From: Salisapilia sapeloensis
Lineage: Eukaryota; Oomycota; Peronosporomycetes; Peronosporales; Salisapiliaceae
Reading direction: 5' to 3'
Assembly (NCBI GenBank): GCA_023334545.1
Contig: JAADVB010000020.1
Span: forward strand, 62,001-126,000
Length of the DNA: 64,000 bases
Shown here: positions 39,700-48,597 of the stretch, piece after piece
Numbering within the stretch: position 1 is the stretch's first letter
Layout of the letters: each line of letters starts with the position of its first letter
The notes under the pieces: model-generated
Database searches by the model: none
What the model saw: only the letters and a program-made list of their open reading frames with translations
What the model was told of the DNA's origin: nothing
Position numbers and translations under genes: made by a program

Positions 39700-40422
39700 A
39701 TGCAAAGCCTCTCTCATCTTTTTGAACTACCAACGGCAGCACGATCGCAGATGCGATTGAGACAACCCCAACGACTTAAAGAGGGGCACGAGCACACTTT
39801 GGACTCGATGGAGCGACTTTCCGGTGCAACCATATTGCTACAGAGGGACGAGTCCTCTTTGAGTCAGCTACAGGACGATACCGAGTATTCAGATTATTTA
39901 TGTGCATCTTTAAGCAGCCATCAGATTTGCGAAGACAATGTCGTGTACTACGAAATGGAAATGCGTCTAAACCAGAGTTCTTGGAAAATATACCGTCGCT
40001 ATTCCGAGTTCCGAGCCATACGACGTCAGCTTCTGCATCTACTACAAAAGTCTCCGAAGGATGCACTCCAGTGCTCTATATGCGCGCACATTTTCGACTC
40101 CCTGCGCTCAATACCATTTCCTTCTCGAAGTGACACTTGGGTTTGGCCGAAACTCTGTTTATTTCAAACTTACACATCTAAACGGACATCCAAGCAACGA
40201 GCGATCATCCTCAATCGACAAGAGAAGCTTCAGAAATTTGCAAACTTGGCACTTTGTGTTGTCCGGGAGCTTCGACAACATCAACGCATCCTACAAAGCA
40301 GCTCAGACTGCCAAGTTATTCGGTGTCTCATGTCATTGGAAGAATTTTTCGGCATCACCTACGACAGATACTCGATGTTCCTGCATGAACGAGGGCTGAC
40401 ACCCACCACTCAAGCAGCATGA
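39700..40422 (+). CDS. PX-domain (phosphoinositide-binding) protein
   Basis: A 240-residue single exon. Residues ~62-210 resemble a PX domain: YYEMEMRLNQSSWKIYRRYSEF with the conserved RRYSEF motif, a proline-bearing loop (SIPFPS), a basic segment (SKRTSKQRAII) and the C-terminal helix ILNRQEKLQKFANLAL. PX domains bind phosphatidylinositol 3-phosphate on endosomes. The first 60 residues are not recognised. A C-terminal helix follows (LMSLEEFFGI). No second domain such as BAR or kinase is present, so it may be an adaptor. Confidence 0.85.
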   Translation: MQSLSHLFELPTAARSQMRLRQPQRLKEGHEHTLDSMERLSGATILLQRDESSLSQLQDDTEYSDYLCASLSSHQICEDNVVYYEMEMRLNQSSWKIYRRYSEFRAIRRQLLHLLQKSPKDALQCSICAHIFDSLRSIPFPSRSDTWVWPKLCLFQTYTSKRTSKQRAIILNRQEKLQKFANLALCVVRELRQHQRILQSSSDCQVIRCLMSLEEFFGITYDRYSMFLHERGLTPTTQAA

Positions 40423-40515
40423 TACCCTAGAAAGTATATCTGTTACCATAGAAACTACACTTCAAATAGATGTGTATCCAACCACTGCTTTGTTTCCACC
40501 TTTATTCGTTCATGT

Positions 40516-41844
40516 CTAGTTCTTTTCATGCTTTTGGAAATGGTGCTTGAGGGACGGGAGGTTGGCATACTGTGCCATCAATCGTTCAAAAACTGCTTGT
40601 CCATCCGACTGGATGAACACGCGATAGAACCAAGGTACGCCCCGGATCATCAGCCGATTATCATGTCGGAATGGGTTCGAAGGCTCTTTCCATTCAGGAT
40701 ACGAGCTCGATGTCTCAACCAGCACCAAGTGCGCATTCGCCGGTGCGTAGGCATAGAACCCATACTCCATCGGTAATTCAGATGACCGACAGTAAGGACA
40801 CCACGGTCGTTCGTTCTGAGGCATTTTACCAGAAACGAAATACATAAAGAGAGGCGGCGCAGCTGTGCCCATATTCTGATACTCGCTCGTGATTTCCATG
40901 TACCCGTCGTATCCGACAACCTTTCGGATCTTCTTTCCTTCGATCTTTTCTGGTTTGATCAACGGATCGACCATATCTTCATTGTGGAAAAGGTATCGAA
41001 GTAGACGTTCTTGAAGAATGTCTTCTTGGATAAGCATGTTCGTCGTCACTCCTTTTCCTTCCCACTTTAGAAACGACGGAACGGACTTTAAACGAAGATC
41101 CCAATCGGCATGGAAAGGATTTTCAAAATTCCAAAAGTGTTCTGATCCAGTGCGTACAATCACCAGACGATTGTACGTCGGAGATTTATCTAATGTGTTC
41201 GTGACGATCGAGTTTGCAAAAGCACAGGCTGGATTCCAACTGTCATCTTCGTATTTCTCATTGCAGCAAGTGAATAGAAGGAATAAGCGTTCATTCGGAC
41301 TTGCGTTCGCGTCATACTTTCGAAGGAACTTAAGGAGTTCAGCATGACCATTGATCGTCTGGTGTCGAGGAGCAAAGTATGACTCAGGTTCAGCTGGAGT
41401 CTCTGTTGTGTTTGCAACTGGCTTTCGAGTCGTCTTATTCACTTGTGGAGCAGGAGATGATGACACTGGTTGCTCCGTCAAAACTACTGCAGACTCCGTC
41501 GCGTTGTAGTCAGAGCTCTCCATGGAGCTGCCGACCTCTGCTGCTGGAAGAGGTGTAGGATCAAGTGACATTGGCATCGAAGGCACAATAGTATTAGCCT
41601 TTTGGTCTGCTTCCATGCCTCTCAATCGCTGGGCATCCTGCGCTAGCTCTGCATTGGCCAGAGCGTCTGGATCGGCAGGAGCGCCAGCCCCGACGGCATT
41701 CGCACCATTGTCCATGGCACCTGACCACAAATTATATTGGACAAGGAGAAGCATGGACAATAGGAACCCAACAGCGACAAAGGTGAGTCTCCACTGCGTC
41801 CATAACCCGGAGCTAGGTCGATTCCGAGGACGTCTGCTCCCCAT
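40516..41844 (-). CDS. Type II membrane protein with two thioredoxin-like DUF953 domains
   Basis: A 442-residue single exon. A membrane anchor at ~19-39 (LTFVAVGFLLSMLLLV) follows a basic cytosolic start, giving type II topology. After a Pro/Thr/Ser-rich stalk come two TXNDC17/Clot-like domains. The first (~180-290) has LFLLFTCC and WNPACAF where a CxxC is expected, so it lacks one Cys. The second (~325-425) has LFMYFVSGKMP, the intact redox motif WCPYC, YPEWKEPSNPFR and IRGVPWF with the cis-proline. Glutamine/asparagine sequons suggest a lumenal or extracellular location. It is the tandem neighbour and likely paralogue of the next gene (70 bp gap). Confidence 0.88.
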   Translation of the reverse strand: MGSRRPRNRPSSGLWTQWRLTFVAVGFLLSMLLLVQYNLWSGAMDNGANAVGAGAPADPDALANAELAQDAQRLRGMEADQKANTIVPSMPMSLDPTPLPAAEVGSSMESSDYNATESAVVLTEQPVSSSPAPQVNKTTRKPVANTTETPAEPESYFAPRHQTINGHAELLKFLRKYDANASPNERLFLLFTCCNEKYEDDSWNPACAFANSIVTNTLDKSPTYNRLVIVRTGSEHFWNFENPFHADWDLRLKSVPSFLKWEGKGVTTNMLIQEDILQERLLRYLFHNEDMVDPLIKPEKIEGKKIRKVVGYDGYMEITSEYQNMGTAAPPLFMYFVSGKMPQNERPWCPYCRSSELPMEYGFYAYAPANAHLVLVETSSSYPEWKEPSNPFRHDNRLMIRGVPWFYRVFIQSDGQAVFERLMAQYANLPSLKHHFQKHEKN

Positions 41845-41914
41845 TCTGACGAAGTGATTTCAAAAGTGACACGGATTACGTAATCGAAGATGACAACGAA
41901 GCGAGTACATTTTT

Positions 41915-42919
41915 CTAGTTCTGTGGGTATCCAGGTCCGCCGGCAAAATATGCTCGCATGAATGCATGATCTGCAAAGTCTGGCAGGAACTCTTCCCACG
42001 TAAGTCTACTATCCTTGCTGTCCTTGCTAATTCGTCCGAGCCACGGGACACCTTTGAATTGAATGTAATTGTCTTGGAAGGCCGGTTGCTTAAGAGGATG
42101 TTTCTTCTTCTTCCACTTTTTGTATGTCGGTGCTACAACACCATGCAAGAGGACGGCGTTGTCCGGTGCAGAAGTATTGAAAAAGTGGTCGATGGCAATA
42201 TGTGCCTGGTCACAATAGCGGCACCATAGTCGGCCATTGAATTTGTGATGGCCGGAAATGAAAAACATATACAGAGGATAGGAGCCATCGTAGTTGTCCA
42301 AGTACGCCATGATTTCCTCTGGTGTATGCAGTTCCACGATCTGATTATTTTTTGCAGGTGGACCGGATGGATTCGGCACACGGAAGACATAGTCCAGCAG
42401 CTCGTCATTCAGCGTGTACTTCTCCGAGAGCATTTCACTGGTATTTCCGCCACCATCGTAGCGCATCAAGGATGGAATATTGTCAATGTAGAAGAGTTGG
42501 TTCTGACGGAAGCTATTCTGCATATTCGCCCACTCTCGTTCTGGACCAATACGGATTTCAACGATGTGAGAACCATTTGGAGCTCGAGCAAAGCCATCGT
42601 AGATCGGCTTTTTCGCACGCTCACAGTCGCGACACCAATATTTATGATTCTCATTGGCGTCACTCATGAAAAGAATGTACAGAGGACCATTCCTCTTCAC
42701 ATCATACTCCTTCACAAAGTCATAGCCTTCCTGAAAGCCCTGTACTACGACTCTCTCCTGCATAAGCTGTTGCTGAACTCGAGATTTAAAAGCCGAGTGC
42801 TCCACCTCATTCGACTCCATGCTCACTTCAAAGAACTGATACATGTAGACAAGAGAGAACAAGATAGTTGCAGCCAATGCAAGTTGCATCACGCGCGTCG
42901 AGCTCACACTTCCCTCCAT
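41915..42919 (-). CDS. Type II membrane protein with two thioredoxin-like DUF953 domains (paralogue)
   Basis: A 334-residue single exon from the ATG at 42919. The anchor is at ~11-30 (LALAATILFSLVYMYQFF), with no long stalk. The two DUF953 domains carry WCRDC (~95) and WCRYC (~245), so both redox motifs are complete, unlike in its neighbour. Other family marks are PLYILFMSDAN, REWANMQNSFR, DNIPSLMRY and PLYMFFISGHH, KGVPWLGR. Same strand, 70 bp from its paralogue, which indicates tandem duplication followed by divergence. The function may be disulfide exchange in the secretory pathway or at the surface; no substrate can be read from the sequence. Confidence 0.88.
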   Translation of the reverse strand: MEGSVSSTRVMQLALAATILFSLVYMYQFFEVSMESNEVEHSAFKSRVQQQLMQERVVVQGFQEGYDFVKEYDVKRNGPLYILFMSDANENHKYWCRDCERAKKPIYDGFARAPNGSHIVEIRIGPEREWANMQNSFRQNQLFYIDNIPSLMRYDGGGNTSEMLSEKYTLNDELLDYVFRVPNPSGPPAKNNQIVELHTPEEIMAYLDNYDGSYPLYMFFISGHHKFNGRLWCRYCDQAHIAIDHFFNTSAPDNAVLLHGVVAPTYKKWKKKKHPLKQPAFQDNYIQFKGVPWLGRISKDSKDSRLTWEEFLPDFADHAFMRAYFAGGPGYPQN

Positions 42920-43076
42920 CCTCGTCCGAGCTGCTTGACTATGATGTGCTTTTGGATCGACTAAAGCTTTTGATTGGCTGCGTCTGATCTCTATCTGACG
43001 TGATTTCCATATAAAATGCCACAACAAGCAAAGAAAAGAATTTGGAAATAAAGAATTGGTATGCAAGCGTCTGTAT

Positions 43077-44114
43077 TTATTCGTCGCCCCCGGCAAAGAC
43101 GTCCGCGAACTGGTCTTCCGGCATCACCCGCTCCTCCTTTCGCTCTTCACGTTCCACTTCTGCGGACTTGCGAGCGACATATCGCTGACGCTTACCTAGT
43201 TTGGCATTCCGTCGAACTTCATTCGGCGATTCGTACTGCGGGTTCTGATACAACGTCTGTCCTCCAAAGCTACCGTCAAAGATCCGAATAGGCGACAGGA
43301 CGAATCGTGGTCCGATTTCAATCAGCTGGACCGGGTCCTCTCCTTTATGCAGCGCCGCTTTCTCCACCTTCTTGGACTCGGCTGCGTCCGCCAATTGGTA
43401 GTTGCGGACCCAAATCTTGTTGTCAGCATAGTAGAAGCTCATGACACGGTCGATGAAAGGCTTGCTTTTCGGATGGCCTTTCGGTGTGCCCCAGACCTGG
43501 ATGAAGAGCTGTTTGAGCAACTGGAGGTGAGGCTTGTTGTCGAAAGCGTTGTCGAATGTGAGAAGTGGACGAGAGCCATGCAATGCGTTACCAGTAAGCT
43601 TGAGCTCATCCATCGTGTGGACTAGATAGAAAGTGTTTAGTACTATTGCTTGTAGGAAATTGGAATATAGATGGACATACCGTTTTGCACAAGGAATTTC
43701 ACGGATGGACCTGTACCAACGCGACTGATCCACATGTATAAGTCCTGTCGACGACGAGCCTCGAGAAAGATGGCCGTGTTACAGCCCTTCACTTCTGCGA
43801 TTTCATTCACGACATGCAGCGTATCCTTCGCATCCAACTATACGAAAACCATCAGCACAATTGCAATTTACTTCGTTGAATAGATGCAATACCTTGACAT
43901 CACGTTTGTGGTGCGGCAAAAGCTTTCGCAAGTCGTCCATCAAGTGACGATAGCGCGTCGTAATACCTCGAGACGAAAACACAAGCACACGCTGCTTGTT
44001 CACGTAGCCTTTCATCGGCTCAGCTCCATCAAAGGTGAGTGCCGACTCGGTCACCTTGGCCTTCTTCTCCTGCCCTTGCTCCTCTTGCTCCCGACGTCGC
44101 TTCACTACGGCCAT
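43077..44114 (-). CDS. BRX1: Ribosome biogenesis protein BRX1 (Brix domain)
   Basis: Three exons (43893-44114, 43681-43837, 43077-43621; introns 55 and 59 nt) give 307 residues. The Brix domain begins RVLVFSSRGITTRYRHLM, continues LRKLLPHHKRDVK, FLEARRRQDLYMWISR, GPSVKFLVQN, and after the second intron LKLTGNALHGSRPLLTFD, IWVRNYQL and EIGPRFVLSPIRIF. BRX1 is a nucleolar factor for assembly of the 60S subunit. The start is a short KR-rich nuclear signal (MAVVKRRREQEE). It diverges from the START gene with 159 bp between the start codons. Confidence 0.97.
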
Positions 44115-44273
44115 CTCGACTTAATGTGAGAATCGTTGGTTGGCTGGCGAGGCTATGCTGGTGTTCGTAACGGTTATTCTTAACATTTTCAAACGGCCAA
44201 CTGGTCATCGTCAGCCACGTCGTATGTTACATCAGACGCTGGCTAGTGCACCGAGTAAGACAAACGAACGAGA

Positions 44274-46022
44274 ATGTGGACGCCAGAGGTACTGAAGAAG
44301 AGGAGTGCATCGAATACGGACTCGCCTCGTAAGAAAATGGATGTGAAAGGATGGTGGAAACGATCCATGTCTGTTCAGTCGGCGCCGATGAGCCCACCTG
44401 CATCAACCACACCGCAGCCTAAAGCCAAAACTTATAGAAACACAGCAGACGGTCGTGGATGCTTGCCAGACTACTCACATGTGAGTGTGGAAGATGACAA
44501 GTCCCTCGAATATGCGTGGAAGCACGTACAATTGCTCGCCACGGAGGAGCGAGTGTTCTCCGCTGCGATCCTTTTGGACCGTATCGAAAGCTATGTCGAG
44601 CAGACACAGTCTACGACCGCTCAAGACACGGTATCGATACGCACTGTCGAGGCAGAAATGAGCCAAAAGGAAGAAACGCTAATAAATATAAAGAAAAGAA
44701 GAGATGCTGGTGTGGTCGCTATGGAGGATTTTAATGGTGACGACACCGAAGCTGGTTGGCAACTTGGACAAACCTACGCTGGCGTATCCACCTACTGGAA
44801 ACCTGGTGACAGTGGTACAGTATGGCTAAAGCTTGACGGGATGGTGGAAGGAGTAGATATCTTCAATACCCTCGCTGTTGTCCGAGAAACTGATCTCTTT
44901 CATCTCTGGGTACCTCTGTGCAGTACCGCACAGCTGCTTCAACTGCGTAGCTACGTCGAAGTTATCACATACATCGGTCTGTCCCTACCGATGATGCCTC
45001 GAGACGCACTGATCCATGCGTACGGTATTAACGCATGCTTTGAATGTGGATGCATCCTGCTACTAGGTGGATCAGTTGATGACTCCAAACTAGATGATCA
45101 TATCAAGGTACCAAAGATGAAAGGCTGGGGTGGAGACCGTGCTGAGATTCGTGGCTTCCGAGCACTCATTGAGCCAATGACACGCACGTCGTCTCGAACA
45201 TGCATCGTGACGAACTTGGATTTGAAATGTGCTATCCCCAAGTCGATGATTAACTATGGTATCAAGAAAGTCGCTGGCATCCTGTTGTATCTACTACGCC
45301 GAGAAGCCGAGAAGATTGAAAAGGCGCAGCAGGATCAATCGCGTAACGAGCATTTACGGCGTATTGAATCCGATCCGAGCGGATTCTACTCGTGGATCCG
45401 ACCATTGCTCGATGTGTGGTTCGTAGCAAAGAACAATGGGATGTCACCTCCTCAGCTATCGATCGATACGCTACGAGGTAACAGTTCTTCCTACATCCAG
45501 TCTAGTGATGAACGAGATTCGATCTCTCTTCGTGAAGCAAAGATCAAGACAGAGGAGGAAGAGATCCAGCAACTTGGATTGTTGTATCGATGGACACAGA
45601 GGCTCCAGTCGACGATACTCTGGCCATACCTCTTGCTACTCGTGTTCATTGGTGTAGATGAACATACCTGGGTCTGGGATATATGTATTCGTAAACTATT
45701 TTTCACATGCGCATGCACGTGGCTAGCAGTCCCTCCCGTCCTCGCTCATGATCAACATCATACGTACGCTGACTTTGTCTCCATCCGAAGAAAAGCTCTC
45801 GTCTTCGCTGCTGTATGGGACATTCTAACGTCTTGGTTTGCTCGAATGTGGGCGCACTACCTCGTCTGCTTTGCTCGGAATTTTTTCCAAGGAGTAACTA
45901 CTTGTTGGCAACGAACGAATGCCGAAGTCACCGATACCGAACAGTTCACTCTCCTCACAGGAGCTGTCCTATATGCCAGTGTCGTCGTCGCTGTGCTCAT
46001 CGCCACAAAGCCTCGCAAGTAG
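44274..46022 (+). CDS. START-domain lipid-binding protein with C-terminal membrane segments
   Basis: A 582-residue single exon. The first ~60 residues are basic and Ser/Pro-rich. Residues ~155-345 resemble a START domain (WQLGQTYAGVSTYWKPG, VWLKLDGMVEGVDIF, IRGFRALIEPM, the final helix IPKSMINYGIKKVAGILL). Three hydrophobic segments follow, at ~449-463, ~472-492 and ~560-578, so the protein is anchored with START facing the cytosol. A helical charged linker (IKTEEEEIQQ) precedes them. START domains carry sterols, phospholipids or ceramide between membranes; the anchoring suggests action at a contact site. The ligand is unknown. Confidence 0.85.
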   Translation: MWTPEVLKKRSASNTDSPRKKMDVKGWWKRSMSVQSAPMSPPASTTPQPKAKTYRNTADGRGCLPDYSHVSVEDDKSLEYAWKHVQLLATEERVFSAAILLDRIESYVEQTQSTTAQDTVSIRTVEAEMSQKEETLINIKKRRDAGVVAMEDFNGDDTEAGWQLGQTYAGVSTYWKPGDSGTVWLKLDGMVEGVDIFNTLAVVRETDLFHLWVPLCSTAQLLQLRSYVEVITYIGLSLPMMPRDALIHAYGINACFECGCILLLGGSVDDSKLDDHIKVPKMKGWGGDRAEIRGFRALIEPMTRTSSRTCIVTNLDLKCAIPKSMINYGIKKVAGILLYLLRREAEKIEKAQQDQSRNEHLRRIESDPSGFYSWIRPLLDVWFVAKNNGMSPPQLSIDTLRGNSSSYIQSSDERDSISLREAKIKTEEEEIQQLGLLYRWTQRLQSTILWPYLLLLVFIGVDEHTWVWDICIRKLFFTCACTWLAVPPVLAHDQHHTYADFVSIRRKALVFAAVWDILTSWFARMWAHYLVCFARNFFQGVTTCWQRTNAEVTDTEQFTLLTGAVLYASVVVAVLIATKPRK

Positions 46023-46126
46023 AGCTACTCGATCCTTTCTAGATAAACTATAGGAAGACTATAGTTTGCAGAAAGATGTAAATTACATTAACACGTACCC
46101 ATTTGACACTCTCGTCGAGTCCAAGC

Positions 46127-48520
46127 ATGGCGCCACGGACGACAGATCTGCAGCAAGTCATTTTGAAGAAAGATGAGATGATTATGCAGCTTCAGACGCA
46201 ATTATCTGCATATGAACGACGATATGGACCTCTCCCGGACGGATGGGACGCACCATCGCCCACTAAAGACAGGAAAAAGCCGTCTGATCCGGATAAAACC
46301 AAGACAAAGTGGGGGAAGATGGGTAGACGGTCTTCTAAATCCTCTCGTGAAGCTAGTAAAGACAAAGAGGAAGGTTCTAGGTCTTTACCACGGCAGAATG
46401 CGTTCACACCAGCACCGGAGCGACCTTCTAGTGGTTCTATAACGAGCAATCGGGAAACTCGTGCTAGTAGCAGTGACAAGAAAGAGGAGATGACTTCTCC
46501 TACGAATGTCGTTTATGGGAAGACCGTCGTACTAGACTTTACCGAGGACTCTCCTATGTTTAGACAACAGATTGATGCGTTCGAAGAATCGATCGGAGGT
46601 CTTCGTACGATGCTCAAGGAGCTTTTAGGTCGTACGAAAGAATACGTCACTGCCGGATCGAAATACGCAGAGGAAGAGGCATCCTTTGCGAATGAGCTTA
46701 CCGATCACAAGTACGCTCGTGCGCTTTTCACCACCACTTGTCCTGAACTCGATAGCCTTGCATCTTTATTCAAACATACGCATGACTTGTTAAAGCAGTT
46801 GGAAGGTTCACGAGAGAGTTTATTCCTCAGTATGGACAGCTCGATCCAGCATTCCATTGGAAAGCTTTCGGAAGACGACATTCGAGACATTAGCGACTTT
46901 CGCAGTCGAGTATCCAAGCTCTCGGACGACTATGAAGCTGGATTAGGCAAGTTGCTAGGTAAAGTCCGTACAACAAGTGGCAGTGGAGGGAACGGCCTGT
47001 CAAATACTACACCTCAGGATCAACAGAAGAGAGGTCCGATGTCCGACACGTTCTCTCCGTCGAATGGGAGTCCAGCGCATCACTCGTCAGACGACATCAC
47101 GTCTATCGCAACGTCATCATCTACGAAAGCGTTAGAAAAGGAAGTTTTGCAACTACGAAGACGCTTTGAAATGGCTCGATTCGACCTCGTTCGATACTTA
47201 AATCGAGTCGAATGTCAGAAGAAACTGAAACTAGTGGAAGGCATCGACTCTGTTCTACATGCCTACTTGACACACTTCCACGTATGTTACGATCTACTGA
47301 AAAAGGCAGAACCAGCATTGAATGAACGACAGCAGATACTTCAAAAGTGTCGACAAGACTTTGAATTAGATGAAAAGATGTGGGAGCAGCAAAGAGCGCT
47401 TTTAGATGATAAATTACAGAGAGATGTAGATACAAGCACTAGTGCAAGCACACTGCCCGAGACTTTCCGTCTACCGATTCATATCGTCGCACATGATTCG
47501 CGACAGTCTCATCATAATGCATCAGGAAGTGTGTCCAAGCAAGGCTACTTGTTCGTTCGTAATACCATGTTTCCAGCACGAAGTTGGAAGCGTCGGTGGT
47601 GTCAGATCCATGCTGGAAAGTTGTATCAGAACCGTGGAAAGCATTTAGAGCTGACGCTCATGTGTGACCTCATGCTATCTCGAGTACGTGAAACGTCCTC
47701 TTCCAACCTACCTTTTTGCTTCGAGGTCATTGATCCGAATAAATCCAAATACTTGCTTCAAGCCACAAGTGATAGGGACAGAGCTGAATGGATTGATGCT
47801 GCTCGTCGCAGCACGGAGAGCATGCTCGAGCAGCAGTCTCTTCGGAAGATGGTACACCCCGACCAGCGTCAGGTGGTACAGGAGCTATTAGATGCAAATC
47901 CTGAATGTGCAGATTGTGGTAACACACCTGCTGAGTGGGTTTCCACCAACATCGGATGTCTTCTTTGTATCGAATGCTCTGGTATTCATCGCAGTCTTGG
48001 TGTCCAAGTGTCGAAAGTGAGGTCATTGACACTCGATTCGTGGGACATGTCACTCCTTGTACTCTTAAAAGACCATCTTGGCAACAAGGTTGTGAATGAA
48101 GTGTGGGAGCAGACGGTACCAAAGGATGCTGTGAAACCAACTCCAGAGTCTTCTAGACAAGAGAAGACCAAATGGATTACAGACAAGTATCACATTCAAG
48201 GGTTCTCGACGGAGTCTCAGTCGACGCAATCGGATGCCACGTCTGAATTGCTACAAGCCGTGGAAGAGGGAAGTGTAAAGCAGATTATGTGGGCAGTCGC
48301 GCATGGTGTTGATGTGAATGCACGCAATGACCGGTTGGAAACAGCGCTGCATATTGCTGCTCGACACGGAAAGAATGCCTGTTGCGAATATCTTCTAGCG
48401 AATGGTGCAGATTCACATGCTGCTGATATCCGTGGGAAGTTTCCATCGAATGCAGCGAAAGAAGGTGGATTTGATGACTTGAGTCTTCTGCTACGACAAC
48501 ATGGCGAGCAACAGACATAA
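46127..48520 (+). CDS. BAR-PH-ArfGAP-ankyrin protein (ACAP/ASAP-like)
   Basis: A 797-residue single exon from the first ATG. An N-terminal Ser/Lys-rich region leads to a BAR domain (~138-440), a PH domain (~468-568, KQGYLFVRN, SWKRRWCQIH), an ArfGAP domain (~581-690) with the zinc finger CADC-X16-CIEC and the arginine finger in CSGIHRSLGVQVSKVRS, and ankyrin repeats (~705-795, NDRLETALHIAARHGK). This is the ACAP layout. The protein would sense curved, phosphoinositide-rich membrane and switch off Arf GTPases in vesicle traffic. It is convergent with the channel gene (77 bp gap). Confidence 0.96.
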   Translation: MAPRTTDLQQVILKKDEMIMQLQTQLSAYERRYGPLPDGWDAPSPTKDRKKPSDPDKTKTKWGKMGRRSSKSSREASKDKEEGSRSLPRQNAFTPAPERPSSGSITSNRETRASSSDKKEEMTSPTNVVYGKTVVLDFTEDSPMFRQQIDAFEESIGGLRTMLKELLGRTKEYVTAGSKYAEEEASFANELTDHKYARALFTTTCPELDSLASLFKHTHDLLKQLEGSRESLFLSMDSSIQHSIGKLSEDDIRDISDFRSRVSKLSDDYEAGLGKLLGKVRTTSGSGGNGLSNTTPQDQQKRGPMSDTFSPSNGSPAHHSSDDITSIATSSSTKALEKEVLQLRRRFEMARFDLVRYLNRVECQKKLKLVEGIDSVLHAYLTHFHVCYDLLKKAEPALNERQQILQKCRQDFELDEKMWEQQRALLDDKLQRDVDTSTSASTLPETFRLPIHIVAHDSRQSHHNASGSVSKQGYLFVRNTMFPARSWKRRWCQIHAGKLYQNRGKHLELTLMCDLMLSRVRETSSSNLPFCFEVIDPNKSKYLLQATSDRDRAEWIDAARRSTESMLEQQSLRKMVHPDQRQVVQELLDANPECADCGNTPAEWVSTNIGCLLCIECSGIHRSLGVQVSKVRSLTLDSWDMSLLVLLKDHLGNKVVNEVWEQTVPKDAVKPTPESSRQEKTKWITDKYHIQGFSTESQSTQSDATSELLQAVEEGSVKQIMWAVAHGVDVNARNDRLETALHIAARHGKNACCEYLLANGADSHAADIRGKFPSNAAKEGGFDDLSLLLRQHGEQQT

Positions 48521-48597
48521 ACAATTGAATGCAAATTTCATGCAAGTACTGATTCAAGGAGTTAATATAGTTTATCGCTAGTGACACAAAGATTAGA

